A DNA stretch of 64,000 bases from a bacterium 1XD42-76 (GTDB taxonomy: Bacteria; Bacillota; Clostridia; Lachnospirales; Lachnospiraceae). The notes under the pieces were generated by a model that saw only the letters and a program-made list of their open reading frames with translations, was not told the DNA's origin and did no database searches. Numbering within the stretch: the first letter of the stretch is position 1; each line of letters starts with the position of its first letter. The position numbers and the translations under genes are program-made. This document shows positions 34,245 to 42,480 of the stretch, one piece after another. The stretch is taken from the NCBI GenBank assembly GCA_009917545.1, contig QZDW01000001.1:270479-334478 (forward strand), given 5' to 3'.

Positions 34245-34267
34245 ATTTTCTTGATCATCTGCTTTCC

Positions 34268-34290
34268 TTGCCTATACGCGATATAGGCAA
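34268..34290. promoter_or_regulatory. Perfect 9-bp inverted repeat, possible operator
   Basis: TTGCCTATA and TATAGGCAA flank the 5-bp centre CGCGA. It lies in the 413-bp gap between the restriction operon and the ABC operon, beside repeat copy R7. It has no T tail, so it is more like a protein-binding site than a terminator. Confidence 0.35.
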
Positions 34291-34320
34291 ATGCGGCTAT
34301 TCATGTTCATAAAGCAAGGA

Positions 34321-34424
34321 AACCTTTATGCGCCCTCAGGTGAGCGCGACACCGGGAATGAACGTAGTCCGGGTGCATTGGGCATCCCCACACTTATGCC
34401 GCTTGTCGGCGGCGGGACTTTTGT
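34321..34424 (-). repeat. Structured intergenic repeat, copy R7
   Basis: Minus-orientation copy of the dispersed repeat: AAAAGTCC, GCCGCC-GACA-AGCGGC hairpin, ATGCCCAATGCACC, GTTCATTCCCGGTG, GCTCACCTGAGGGCGC. It lies 15 bp beyond the stop codon of the ABC ATPase gene. No further copy was recognised to the right of it in the window. Confidence 0.8.
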
Positions 34425-34440
34425 AGGAAAGCTTCCTGCC

Positions 34441-35460
34441 TCAATGATGAAAACAGATCACATCCTCCGGGGCAATCCGAAGAAATACGTTCCTGCCCCG
34501 TTCCAGCTGATACTGGCCTTCGTAGAGCTGATCGACATCGAGTGTAACGCCGTTTACTGAAACAGAATAGCGGATGACATTTCCCTGGCAGATAATCTGC
34601 TGTACCGTGCCTTTCAACTCCATCTGACCAGCCGTGTGTTCCCAAGGAGAGCCGGAAATGCAGATGCTTTCCGGCCGCACGGCATAATAGCCGGCTGTCT
34701 CGTCTGTCCGGGATAAAACCTTCCATGTACTGCCCTCAAACAGATTATAGTGGCCGATGAAGCCGGCCGCATAGGCTGTCTGGGGCTTCAGATAAAGATC
34801 CATCGGTGAACCGCACTGCTCGATCTTTCCCTCATTCATCAGGTAAATCCGGTCGGACATTCTCATGGCCTCTTCCTGGTCATGCGTAACAAAAATAGTT
34901 GTGATCCCCAAAGAGGTGTGAATGTTTTTAATCCGGATTTGCAGTGCTTTTCTAAGCTTGGCGTCAATGGCGCTAAACGGCTCATCGAGAAGCAATACCT
35001 TGGGATCCGTCACAATACCGCGGGCAAGGCTTACCCGCTGCTGTTCGCCGCCGGATAACTGCGACGGATATTTTTTCCCGAATCCCTCAAGCTCAATTAA
35101 CGTCAGCGCCTCCTGGATCTTTTTCTCTTTTTCTTCCCGATCCATTTTTTTGAAGCGCAGGCCGAAGCCAATGTTGTCGTGCACTGTCATGGTGGGAAAA
35201 AGGCTGTGCTGCTGGAACACCATAGCGAGATTCCTCTGCCTGGGAGAAAGATTTGTCACATCCGTATCATCAATATAAATTCTGCCGGAATCAACGCCTG
35301 TGAGGCCTGCGATACTCCTGAGAAGTGTCGTTTTTCCGCAGCCGGAGGAACCCAGAAGCGTGATAAACTCCCCTTTTTCAATCGCCAGGCTGACTCCTTT
35401 CAGAACCTGCTGCCCGTCTTCAAATGTCTTTTTGACATCTTTTATTTCAATATAACTCAT
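34441..35460 (-). CDS. ABC transporter ATP-binding protein
   Basis: A 339-aa ATPase. Walker A GSSGCGKTT, Q-loop FQQHSLF, signature LSGGEQQRVSLARGI, Walker B VLLLDEPFSAID and the switch His (VTHDQ) are all present. After about residue 240 a TOBE-like domain follows (GYYAVRPESICISG, LKGTVQQIICQGNVIRYSV), as in spermidine/putrescine and ferric-type transporters. MSYIEIK is taken as the start, GAGGAA being 5 nt upstream. It is the last gene of the DUF169 / permease / binding-protein operon. Confidence 0.93.
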   Translation of the reverse strand: MSYIEIKDVKKTFEDGQQVLKGVSLAIEKGEFITLLGSSGCGKTTLLRSIAGLTGVDSGRIYIDDTDVTNLSPRQRNLAMVFQQHSLFPTMTVHDNIGFGLRFKKMDREEKEKKIQEALTLIELEGFGKKYPSQLSGGEQQRVSLARGIVTDPKVLLLDEPFSAIDAKLRKALQIRIKNIHTSLGITTIFVTHDQEEAMRMSDRIYLMNEGKIEQCGSPMDLYLKPQTAYAAGFIGHYNLFEGSTWKVLSRTDETAGYYAVRPESICISGSPWEHTAGQMELKGTVQQIICQGNVIRYSVSVNGVTLDVDQLYEGQYQLERGRNVFLRIAPEDVICFHH

Positions 35461-35532
35461 CATTTCCTCTTTTTGACACACATACCGCAGACATTTTCTT
35501 TTGCAATTTCCGAAAGCTTTCCGGCAGGCACA

Positions 35533-36633
35533 CTAATTCTCTGGTGCATAGCCGGCAGCGATCGCATTTTCCACATACGTCATATCAACCATGTCCTCAT
35601 ACTTGAGGTCGGTCGAGATGATGCCCGAGCGTTTTGCAAAATCGACGACTGCGTTTTCCCCTGTCTCCGAGATATAACCGTTCTTACTGAATGCACCGCG
35701 CATGATTTCAATTTTCTCGGCAATTACGTTTTTTTCCATCGGGGAAAAGAGCTCTGCAATCACGTCGGCTGCCTCTTCGGATGTGTGCTTCTGGAGCCAG
35801 TCAAGCCCTCTTACCACACCATCGACAAAAGCCTGTACTTTTTCCGGATTTTCATCAGCAAATTTTTTTGTTGCATAAATCACTTCTGCCGGGAATTCAT
35901 CGCTCTTTAAATATTTTGCGGCATCCTCTGCTTTTCGTGTATCGACCAGATAATGAAGCCCCTCGACGTTATCGGCTTCTTTAAAATTATCGGCATTAAT
36001 AAACGCCGCCTGTACTTCCCCCTTTTCTAATGCTGCAACCACGGCTCCTTTATTGAGATTGACAAGCGTGACATCTTTCCCGATCTCAAGGCCGGCTTCT
36101 TCCATGACGGCTACACAGAATGTATACGGAGCAGAACCGGGCGTGGACGCGAATACGGTTTTGCCCTTAAGCTCTGCCACAGACTGGATCTCTGCCGTGG
36201 CAGCAAAGGAATAATACCGCGTATCTAGCATGGTTACGAGTGCTGTGGAGTGCTGGCCCTGTTCCTCTGCTTTAAGAGCCACTTCCTGGGAGAGGATGCA
36301 GATATCATTCTGGCCGGCATGCATTCCTTTGAAGCAGTTTGGCCCATCGTCAATACGAAGGAATTCCACCTCCAGCCCCTCCTCTTCAAAGTATCCGTTC
36401 TGATATGCAATGTACATCGGCGCCCAGGTCATCCCCCTGAATTCTGCGACAACCAGCTTTCCCAGATCCTTTTTCCCTGTCCGGGCCTGTGCTTCCTCCG
36501 GAGTTTTGGCCTGCTCCTGTGTGGATGCGGCAGCCGCAGTCGTAACAGTGGTACCTCCTTTGGGTGAGCATCCTGTAATCGCTGTCAGACAAAGGACAGC
36601 CACACAGGAAAATGTGAGCAAACGTTTCATCAT
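35533..36633 (-). CDS. ABC transporter substrate-binding lipoprotein, NMT1/SsuA-like
   Basis: A 366-aa lipoprotein. The signal MKRLLTFSCVAVLCLTAITGC ends in a lipobox (ITGC), then a Thr/Ala/Gln-rich linker. The mature part begins KLVVAEFRGMTWAPMYIAYQNGYFEEEGLEVEF, the hallmark of the NMT1/THI5-like family that binds sulfonates, nitrate, thiamine precursors or similar small molecules. The start is MMKRLL: AAGGAG lies about 10 nt upstream and the earlier ATG is too close to it. The ligand cannot be read from sequence. Confidence 0.9.
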   Translation of the reverse strand: MMKRLLTFSCVAVLCLTAITGCSPKGGTTVTTAAAASTQEQAKTPEEAQARTGKKDLGKLVVAEFRGMTWAPMYIAYQNGYFEEEGLEVEFLRIDDGPNCFKGMHAGQNDICILSQEVALKAEEQGQHSTALVTMLDTRYYSFAATAEIQSVAELKGKTVFASTPGSAPYTFCVAVMEEAGLEIGKDVTLVNLNKGAVVAALEKGEVQAAFINADNFKEADNVEGLHYLVDTRKAEDAAKYLKSDEFPAEVIYATKKFADENPEKVQAFVDGVVRGLDWLQKHTSEEAADVIAELFSPMEKNVIAEKIEIMRGAFSKNGYISETGENAVVDFAKRSGIISTDLKYEDMVDMTYVENAIAAGYAPEN

Positions 36634-36665
36634 GGGAATCATTCTCCTTTTTATCATATTTTGTA

Positions 36666-37472
36666 TTATTCTGTCGTCTTGATGGAAAGCTTTGTTTCCG
36701 GTCTCCACAAAAGAAGGCGCTTTTCAAGACGGTTAAGAATCCAGTTCAGTACTCGGTTGAATACAAGCAGTACAAGAATACAGGAAAGTACACGCTTGAT
36801 TTCAAAATACGAGGCGGCGAAGGAAATCATCCAGCCGAATCCCCCGGAAGCTCCCATATATTCCCCCATAATTGCGCCGACCATACACGAGCCGACCCCG
36901 CTTCTGACCGCTGAGATGATCCAGGGCATACATGTCGGAATCACTACGAGCCAGAGGGTCTGAAATGGACTTGCTCCCAGCAGAAGGGATGCTTCGATCC
37001 AGCGCTGGTCGAGGTTTTTAATCGCGTTAAATGTGGAGCCAAACACACCGAAAAATACCATCATTCCTGCCAGGATCACCTTTGACTTCAGGCCGAAGCC
37101 AAACCAGAGGATGTAGAGCGGAGAAAGCGTAAGCTGGGGAATCCCGGCCATCGCCGTAATGATAGGGGAAATGACATTTCCCAGAAAACGTATCTGGCTG
37201 AACAGTACGCCGCATCCGACTCCGAATACCGTGCCGTAAAAAAGCCCCCACAGCGCTTCCTCAATCGTAATCGCCGCATGCATAGCCAGTTCACCGCTGG
37301 CCGCAAACTGCCACAGATCAGACAGGATTTCGCTGGGATAACTCGTATAAAAAGGGTCGATTCTGCCTGCATGCGCTGCAGTTTCCCATGCGAAAAGTAA
37401 GAGAAAAAGGATCGCATAACGGGTAGCAGAAGCTCCCAGTTCTTTCTTATGTAATGTAGACTTGATACTCAT
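36666..37472 (-). CDS. ABC transporter permease, SsuC/TauC-like
   Basis: A 268-aa inner membrane permease with about six hydrophobic segments and the family coupling loop EASLLLGASPFQTLWLVVIPTCMPWIISAVRSGVG. MSIKST is used as the start because AGGGAG lies 7 nt upstream; an in-frame extension to 37709 overlaps the DUF169 gene and has no such site. It is 4 bp downstream of the DUF169 stop and followed by the binding protein. Confidence 0.9.
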   Translation of the reverse strand: MSIKSTLHKKELGASATRYAILFLLLFAWETAAHAGRIDPFYTSYPSEILSDLWQFAASGELAMHAAITIEEALWGLFYGTVFGVGCGVLFSQIRFLGNVISPIITAMAGIPQLTLSPLYILWFGFGLKSKVILAGMMVFFGVFGSTFNAIKNLDQRWIEASLLLGASPFQTLWLVVIPTCMPWIISAVRSGVGSCMVGAIMGEYMGASGGFGWMISFAASYFEIKRVLSCILVLLVFNRVLNWILNRLEKRLLLWRPETKLSIKTTE

Positions 37473-37476
37473 TTGC

Positions 37477-38274
37477 TTACTCCCTGGGAGAATGATCCTC
37501 TGTGAGGAAATATGTGTGTCCATACTCAATTTCCATGTCGAACAGCCCGTCTGTCCTGAGCTTATTTTCGATCTGCTGCTTTCTGGCATTCCGCTCAATC
37601 GCATTGACCGTACCTTGAAGCCCTTCCACCAGGCCTTCAAGCTTTCCGTATGGAAGTCCGATCGCGACCTCTGTGTCCTTCCAGTCAGCCCGGAAACGGG
37701 TTCCCGCACACAACATGGAGAGATTCAGACACTGATTCAGATAAGGGTATGTGGTACATTCCACACAGACCGCCTGATTTCCACTCATACAAATCCTGTC
37801 GTGCAGGCCGTATACAGCCGTATATCCTTGCATAACCCGCATTGCTTCCCGTGTATTGGTAAACAGCATGACCGTATCCGGCGGCGACAGGAATTCCTCC
37901 AGCGGCATAACAACGATGCCGTACAGAGGCTGGTTCATGATGTCGAGACGTAATGCCACGGATTTCGCTACAGACTGGCTTGAGTAGAGACCAAGCCTCA
38001 TGCCCGAGCTTCCCTCATAATATTCCGGCTGCGGGGCCGTAAACCCGAGAGCCCGTGTCGATCCGGCACATCCCGAGGTCGCCTTTGTGAGTTTGATTCC
38101 GTGGCCTGCAGAAGCGGCGTGGACGGCCTGGCAATAATACATGGGCTTTTGCGGTTCCCTGGCATCAAATGAATCGAATGTCTCTTTATCATATACGAAC
38201 CGGATTCCCACCATCCTTCGCTCCAGTTGTAACAACGCATAGGCTTTTTTCACGATCGCCGTATGGTTTGGCAT
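37477..38274 (-). CDS. DUF169 domain-containing protein
   Basis: A 265-aa cytoplasmic DUF169 protein. Typical stretches are MVGIRFVYDKETFDSF, YYCQAVHAASAGHGIKLTKATSGCAGSTRALGF and VECTTYPYLNQCLNLSMLCAGTRF, giving several conserved Cys residues (CQAV, GCAG, CVECTTYP, LCAG). GGGAGG lies 8 nt before MPNHT. It is the first gene of the ABC operon and separated from the permease by 4 bp. The molecular function of the family is unknown; the cysteines and the operon suggest handling of the imported compound or a cofactor. Confidence 0.85.
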   Translation of the reverse strand: MPNHTAIVKKAYALLQLERRMVGIRFVYDKETFDSFDAREPQKPMYYCQAVHAASAGHGIKLTKATSGCAGSTRALGFTAPQPEYYEGSSGMRLGLYSSQSVAKSVALRLDIMNQPLYGIVVMPLEEFLSPPDTVMLFTNTREAMRVMQGYTAVYGLHDRICMSGNQAVCVECTTYPYLNQCLNLSMLCAGTRFRADWKDTEVAIGLPYGKLEGLVEGLQGTVNAIERNARKQQIENKLRTDGLFDMEIEYGHTYFLTEDHSPRE

Positions 38275-38548
38275 ATTTTTATCCTCCCTGTCCAAATTGT
38301 CGTATAAGTGTATCATGCTTATTTTCAGAAATCCAATAGAATTTGACAATAACTCCCGGCAGATGAATAGATTTTTTAAATGAATTTCCCGAATCTGAGG
38401 AGGCATACGGCAGCTGCCAAACGGAGCCTGTTTTTACATATCCGGAACACTCCCGCTCCTGTATCGGGATTATCATTGGGGACGGCGTACACAGGGGCAT
38501 CCGGTTTGGAAATGGTTCTGAATTGTTTCTGTATTTTCATAAAGATTC

Positions 38549-38577
38549 TTGCAAATTTTCCGATTTAACGCTATACT
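38549..38577 (+). promoter_or_regulatory. Promoter of the M20 peptidase at 38705
   Basis: TTGCAA (38549-38554) and TATACT (38572-38577) with a 17-bp spacer. The leader of about 120 nt ends in AAAGGAGG before the ATG. A weaker divergent promoter for the ABC operon may lie at about 38300-38340. Nothing else is evident in 38275-38704. Confidence 0.75.
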
Positions 38578-38704
38578 CATATTATAAAACGTAGTCAGCC
38601 CCTGTCATCGGGAAAGAAGCGCAGACAGCAGCTCCTTTGTTTCTGTCTCTGCAGGCGGCTCTGACATGTGGGAACCGTAGTTACTTTTTTAAAGGAGGAT
38701 TATA

Positions 38705-39949
38705 ATGAAATATCAGGTTTCTGATAAGGTGCAGGGAAGCTTTAACACACTGGTTGCAGACGCCAATGTACAGAAAGCGCTCAAGTTCATGGAGGATGAT
38801 CAGAACGTTGTTGTTGAGAAGCAGGTCGAACTGACTCTGATCCCCGCGCCGACCGGCCACGAGGAGAAGAAAGCCCAGAGAATGCTTGAAATGTTCAAGG
38901 AAGAGGGCCTGACAGACTGCCATATCGACGAATACGGCAACTGCGTCGGTATCCGTAAGGGAACCGGCGGCGGAAAGACCACGCTCATAGAAGGCCATAT
39001 GGACACCGTATTCGCTCTCGATACCAAGCTCGAGGACATCCGCGAGGACGGTTACATCAAGATCCCCGGCATTTCCGACGATACAAGAGGCTGCGCGGTC
39101 GTTCTCTCCACCATCCGTGCCTTAAATGCCGCCAACATCCAGACAAAGGGCGACATCCATTTCGTGGGTACTGTCCAGGAAGAAGGAACCGGCGCTTTAA
39201 GGGGTATGAAGTACTATGTGACGCATCATCCGGAACTTCAGGCCAGCATTTCCGTTGACGGACCGGGCTATCAGGGCGTTACATATGAAGCGACCGGGAT
39301 CCAGACATACGAGGTTCGCTTTAACGGCATCGGCGGACATGCCTGCGGTATGTTTGGTAAGGTAGCCAACCCGCTCCATGCAGCCGCCAGAGCGATCACT
39401 AAGATCTCTGAGTTCCGCGTACCGTCCGACCCCATGACGACATTTGCTGTCACAAACTTCCATGCCGGAAGCTTTGAGGCTGTTCATGCGATCGTTCCGC
39501 AGGCGACCATCCGCTTCAATTTCCGCTCCAATTCCCAGGAGGAGCTCGAGAAGCTGCGCAAGCGTATCTTTGACGCGATCGAAGAGGCCTGCAAGGAAGA
39601 GACAGACCGCTGGGGACAGGATACGATCACGTATGAAGTGGAGCATATTTGCGACGTCAACGCCGGACATCAGGATTCCCATGCTCCGATCGTTGAGGCA
39701 TCAATGGCAGCGGCTCATTACCTCGGCTGTGAGGAACCGGAGCTCGGTGACGGCGGTTCCACAAACTGTAACCGTGCGCTGGAGGTCGGCCTTCCGGCTG
39801 TATGCCTTGGCATCGGCTGTGATTATGACACCTTCTGCCACACCTTAAACGAGCGCTTTAAGATCGAAGGCGCATATAAGGGCTGCCAGCAGACGCTTCT
39901 TCTGGCTCTTTTATGTGCAGGCTGTGATGCGGTAGACAGCATTATCTAA
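38705..39949 (+). CDS. M20 family metallopeptidase
   Basis: A 414-aa di-zinc peptidase of the PepT/YgeY-like M20 branch. Metal and catalytic motifs are EGHMDTV (His, Asp), ISDDTRGC (bridging Asp), TVQEEGTGALRG (Glu pair), SVDGPG, and a C-terminal CHTLNERF (His). The lid domain holds GIGGHACGMFGKVANPLHAAARA. AAAGGAGG precedes the ATG and a consensus promoter and a strong terminator flank the gene, so it is a single, probably well-expressed unit. Substrate is unknown, likely a dipeptide or acylated amino acid. Confidence 0.92.
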   Translation: MKYQVSDKVQGSFNTLVADANVQKALKFMEDDQNVVVEKQVELTLIPAPTGHEEKKAQRMLEMFKEEGLTDCHIDEYGNCVGIRKGTGGGKTTLIEGHMDTVFALDTKLEDIREDGYIKIPGISDDTRGCAVVLSTIRALNAANIQTKGDIHFVGTVQEEGTGALRGMKYYVTHHPELQASISVDGPGYQGVTYEATGIQTYEVRFNGIGGHACGMFGKVANPLHAAARAITKISEFRVPSDPMTTFAVTNFHAGSFEAVHAIVPQATIRFNFRSNSQEELEKLRKRIFDAIEEACKEETDRWGQDTITYEVEHICDVNAGHQDSHAPIVEASMAAAHYLGCEEPELGDGGSTNCNRALEVGLPAVCLGIGCDYDTFCHTLNERFKIEGAYKGCQQTLLLALLCAGCDAVDSII

Positions 39950-39986
39950 AAAGGAATCATCTGGAAGAAAGTTCCGTAAAACAGTC

Positions 39987-40020
39987 GGGCCAGATGTGAC
40001 GGATGAAGTCCATCTGGCCC
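39987..40020 (+). terminator. Terminator of the M20 peptidase gene
   Basis: GGGCCAGATG (39987-39996) and CATCTGGCCC (40011-40020) form a perfect 10-bp stem, 37 bp past the stop codon, followed by CATATTT. Confidence 0.75.
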
Positions 40021-40165
40021 CATATTTCCCAAAATCATGCCCGATTATCGGCTAAATGTAAATATGTTTATTCACTGTAAGTATTGCATACTGTTGCAAG
40101 CATGGTTGTATTGGTTTCCCCACAGCACACCAAGCCATCTAGCCGCATAAGCAATATGGAAACTG

Positions 40166-42280
40166 TCACACCGGAGACTGGCTGCGGATAAGTCTTAACG
40201 TTTCCTCTTTTATATCCTGCAAAAGAGTCCGGCGGGCATTGCTCATCCCTGCAAAGTGGATCTTAAACTCCTCTAGGATCCGGCACTCTTCCGGAGACAG
40301 AGCCCACCGTTGCCGGCTATGGAGGAACGTATAGATCGTTGCAATATCAAAGACGCGAAAACAGTATTTCTTTCTTTCCCTGGGAGTCATTTGTGTGATA
40401 TCATTCGGCAGAGGAAAGGCAAGCCGTTCCAGCCGTTTAGTACGGGCCGAAAACCAGGGATTTTCTGCCGGATTGTCTCTGAACGTGTAAATGTTGCTGT
40501 CAGGTACATCGGAATAGTATACCAGTGTATGGGAACGGTTTGCCAGGTCGTAATTTTCGTTATAGCTGTCCTGATAATCTCCGAAGTCCAGCATGCGGCG
40601 TACATAGTCCAGTTCAATCTCCTCGCCTCCCAGGAAAGAGGCACTAATAGCACAACACCTCTTCAGAACTGCAGAAAAATAGTCTTGGTCTTTCACTGCG
40701 CCGATATTATCGTCCTTTTCGTAGACAAATTTTAGAAATTCAAGCCGACGGTCAACATCCACCTCCGGTGAAAAGCGGCCAAAACGGAAGATAATTTCAT
40801 ATTTCAGTGTCAGGAATGGATTCTGTTCTTTATCAACTGCACTACTAAGCTGCCTGACACAGGCATCCAGCTTACCATCCCTGGAATTTTTTGCCATGAC
40901 ACGGCCGAAAAACTCCTCTTTAGACCACTGTGCCAGTGTATATCCATATAGCCAGTACATCCAATTCATTGCGTCAATCTGCTCCGTTTCCCTGTCCGCT
41001 AGGAAAGCATCTGTGATAAAATCCGCGTAATCATTGGAGTAGGTCATGCTCATGACATCAACTGCCGCTGTGGAAAGCTTTTCTCCTTGAAACTGGAGGT
41101 GATAGTATCTGGCTGTGAGGTATTCATAGAATGTCTCATGGGCTAGTCCCACATAGTTGCTGTCAGCACCAGGGCGACGCTTTGTCAGAGGGCCCAGCGA
41201 TGCAATATATGGCACTGTTTTTTTCCCTTGCTTGCAGGTATAAAAGACTGTCTCTGCCGCCCGGTCAATCTCCGTCTCGATATCATAGCCGCCCTGACCG
41301 ATCCGGCTCCTGTAGACACTGATCACTGTACGGAAAAAAGCGGAATAGAAAGCATATCTGTTCGGCTCAAGCTGTATGTCATTTTGTCCATAGATTTTTA
41401 TGTAAAGCAAAAGCTTCAGCAAAAGAGGGGAGCTGATAAAGCTCCATGAAACTTCATTGCTGTAGACATATTCCCTGGTTTCGCGCACTCTGGAAGGAAA
41501 AGACGATTCTGTACATTTTAAAATCTGTTCTGAAAGGCTTTGTAGCTGTCGGGGGCTCCATGCCTCTATCGTGAAGCGGCAGTCAAAATGTCTTTCCCAA
41601 AAATGCTTCTTTGCAAACTCAGTACGGCAGGTAAACCGCAGAATCAGCGTATTCACCTGGTTCTTAAACTCATTCAGAAGCTGTTGGAGCCGCTCCATAT
41701 TGTTGTCCGACAACTCATCTACACCGTCCATGTACAGGATCAGTTTATTCAGATCTGCTATCCTGATCCGCTCCAGCAGTTCCTGTTTCTGTTGTATCCC
41801 CTGCCCATGAATGAGCTCGAGAATATCCTCCGCATCAAGATAGTATACACAGCTCCTAGTATAGAACCACCTGCGCCAGGACTGTCGCCTGTAGCATTTG
41901 TAGAAATCATTCTTCAAAATTTCGGATTTTCCGCAACCGGCCTCTCCGATAATCAGATAGGATCCGTAAAAATGCGGAATACGATCCGTATAATGCCAGC
42001 CGGTATCAACATCCGTCAGCGTCATTTCGGAAGAAAAGCCCTTTGGCCTGGTCTGATCCTCTCGGAAGAAAATACCCTCATCCCGGTGATTCCTGATAAT
42101 TTGCTTCGCATCAAAATGCAGCTTTTTGAATGCAGCAATTCGTATCGTATTCTCCTTCCTGTGCTTCCATTGGTAAGCTGCAAAAATTCCTCCTACCACC
42201 GCAATAATTGCCATAGGATCCAGAAATTCCGGTAAATATTGCGATAATGTCCCAATTAAATTCTGCCCTTGTCCAGCCAT
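40166..42280 (-). CDS. Membrane-anchored NACHT-type STAND NTPase
   Basis: A 704-aa protein. A single hydrophobic segment (about residues 20-36, PMAIIAVVGGIFAAYQW) anchors it at the N-terminus. The NTPase core has Walker A GEAGCGKS near 112-119 and Walker B LILYMDGVDEL near 180-190, followed by LILRFTCRTEFA and LSSPLLLKLLLYI-like helices and the NACHT-type LAHETFYEYLTARYY. The C-terminal third is helical with no named repeat. Bacterial NACHT/STAND proteins often act in phage defence as sensors with an effector; here a membrane segment is the only visible effector candidate. AAGGAG fits the second ATG, used here. It stands alone between peptidase genes. Confidence 0.85.
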   Translation of the reverse strand: MAGQGQNLIGTLSQYLPEFLDPMAIIAVVGGIFAAYQWKHRKENTIRIAAFKKLHFDAKQIIRNHRDEGIFFREDQTRPKGFSSEMTLTDVDTGWHYTDRIPHFYGSYLIIGEAGCGKSEILKNDFYKCYRRQSWRRWFYTRSCVYYLDAEDILELIHGQGIQQKQELLERIRIADLNKLILYMDGVDELSDNNMERLQQLLNEFKNQVNTLILRFTCRTEFAKKHFWERHFDCRFTIEAWSPRQLQSLSEQILKCTESSFPSRVRETREYVYSNEVSWSFISSPLLLKLLLYIKIYGQNDIQLEPNRYAFYSAFFRTVISVYRSRIGQGGYDIETEIDRAAETVFYTCKQGKKTVPYIASLGPLTKRRPGADSNYVGLAHETFYEYLTARYYHLQFQGEKLSTAAVDVMSMTYSNDYADFITDAFLADRETEQIDAMNWMYWLYGYTLAQWSKEEFFGRVMAKNSRDGKLDACVRQLSSAVDKEQNPFLTLKYEIIFRFGRFSPEVDVDRRLEFLKFVYEKDDNIGAVKDQDYFSAVLKRCCAISASFLGGEEIELDYVRRMLDFGDYQDSYNENYDLANRSHTLVYYSDVPDSNIYTFRDNPAENPWFSARTKRLERLAFPLPNDITQMTPRERKKYCFRVFDIATIYTFLHSRQRWALSPEECRILEEFKIHFAGMSNARRTLLQDIKEETLRLIRSQSPV

Positions 42281-42393
42281 ATTCATCTCCTTACTATACT
42301 GCTTTCAGCTGCCTACATTCCGTCTGCCCGGTATGGCCCGAAAACAGATGTTTTTTCCTGATGTCGATACCGGCTTTCATATTCGGATACGCC

Positions 42394-42435
42394 AAAACAG
42401 GAAACAGCAGACTAATCTGCCGTTTCCTGTTTTTA
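42394..42435. terminator. Terminator between NACHT and M20D genes
   Basis: AACAGGAAAC (about 42396-42405) pairs with GTTTCCTGTT (42422-42431), with GCAGA/TCTGC inside. A T run follows on the plus strand and TTTTGG on the minus strand, where it would end the M20D transcript (stop at 42481). Confidence 0.7.
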
Positions 42436-42480
42436 TTCACAAAGTCCTGTGTACCATTTCTGGGGTGGACGAAGCCTGAC

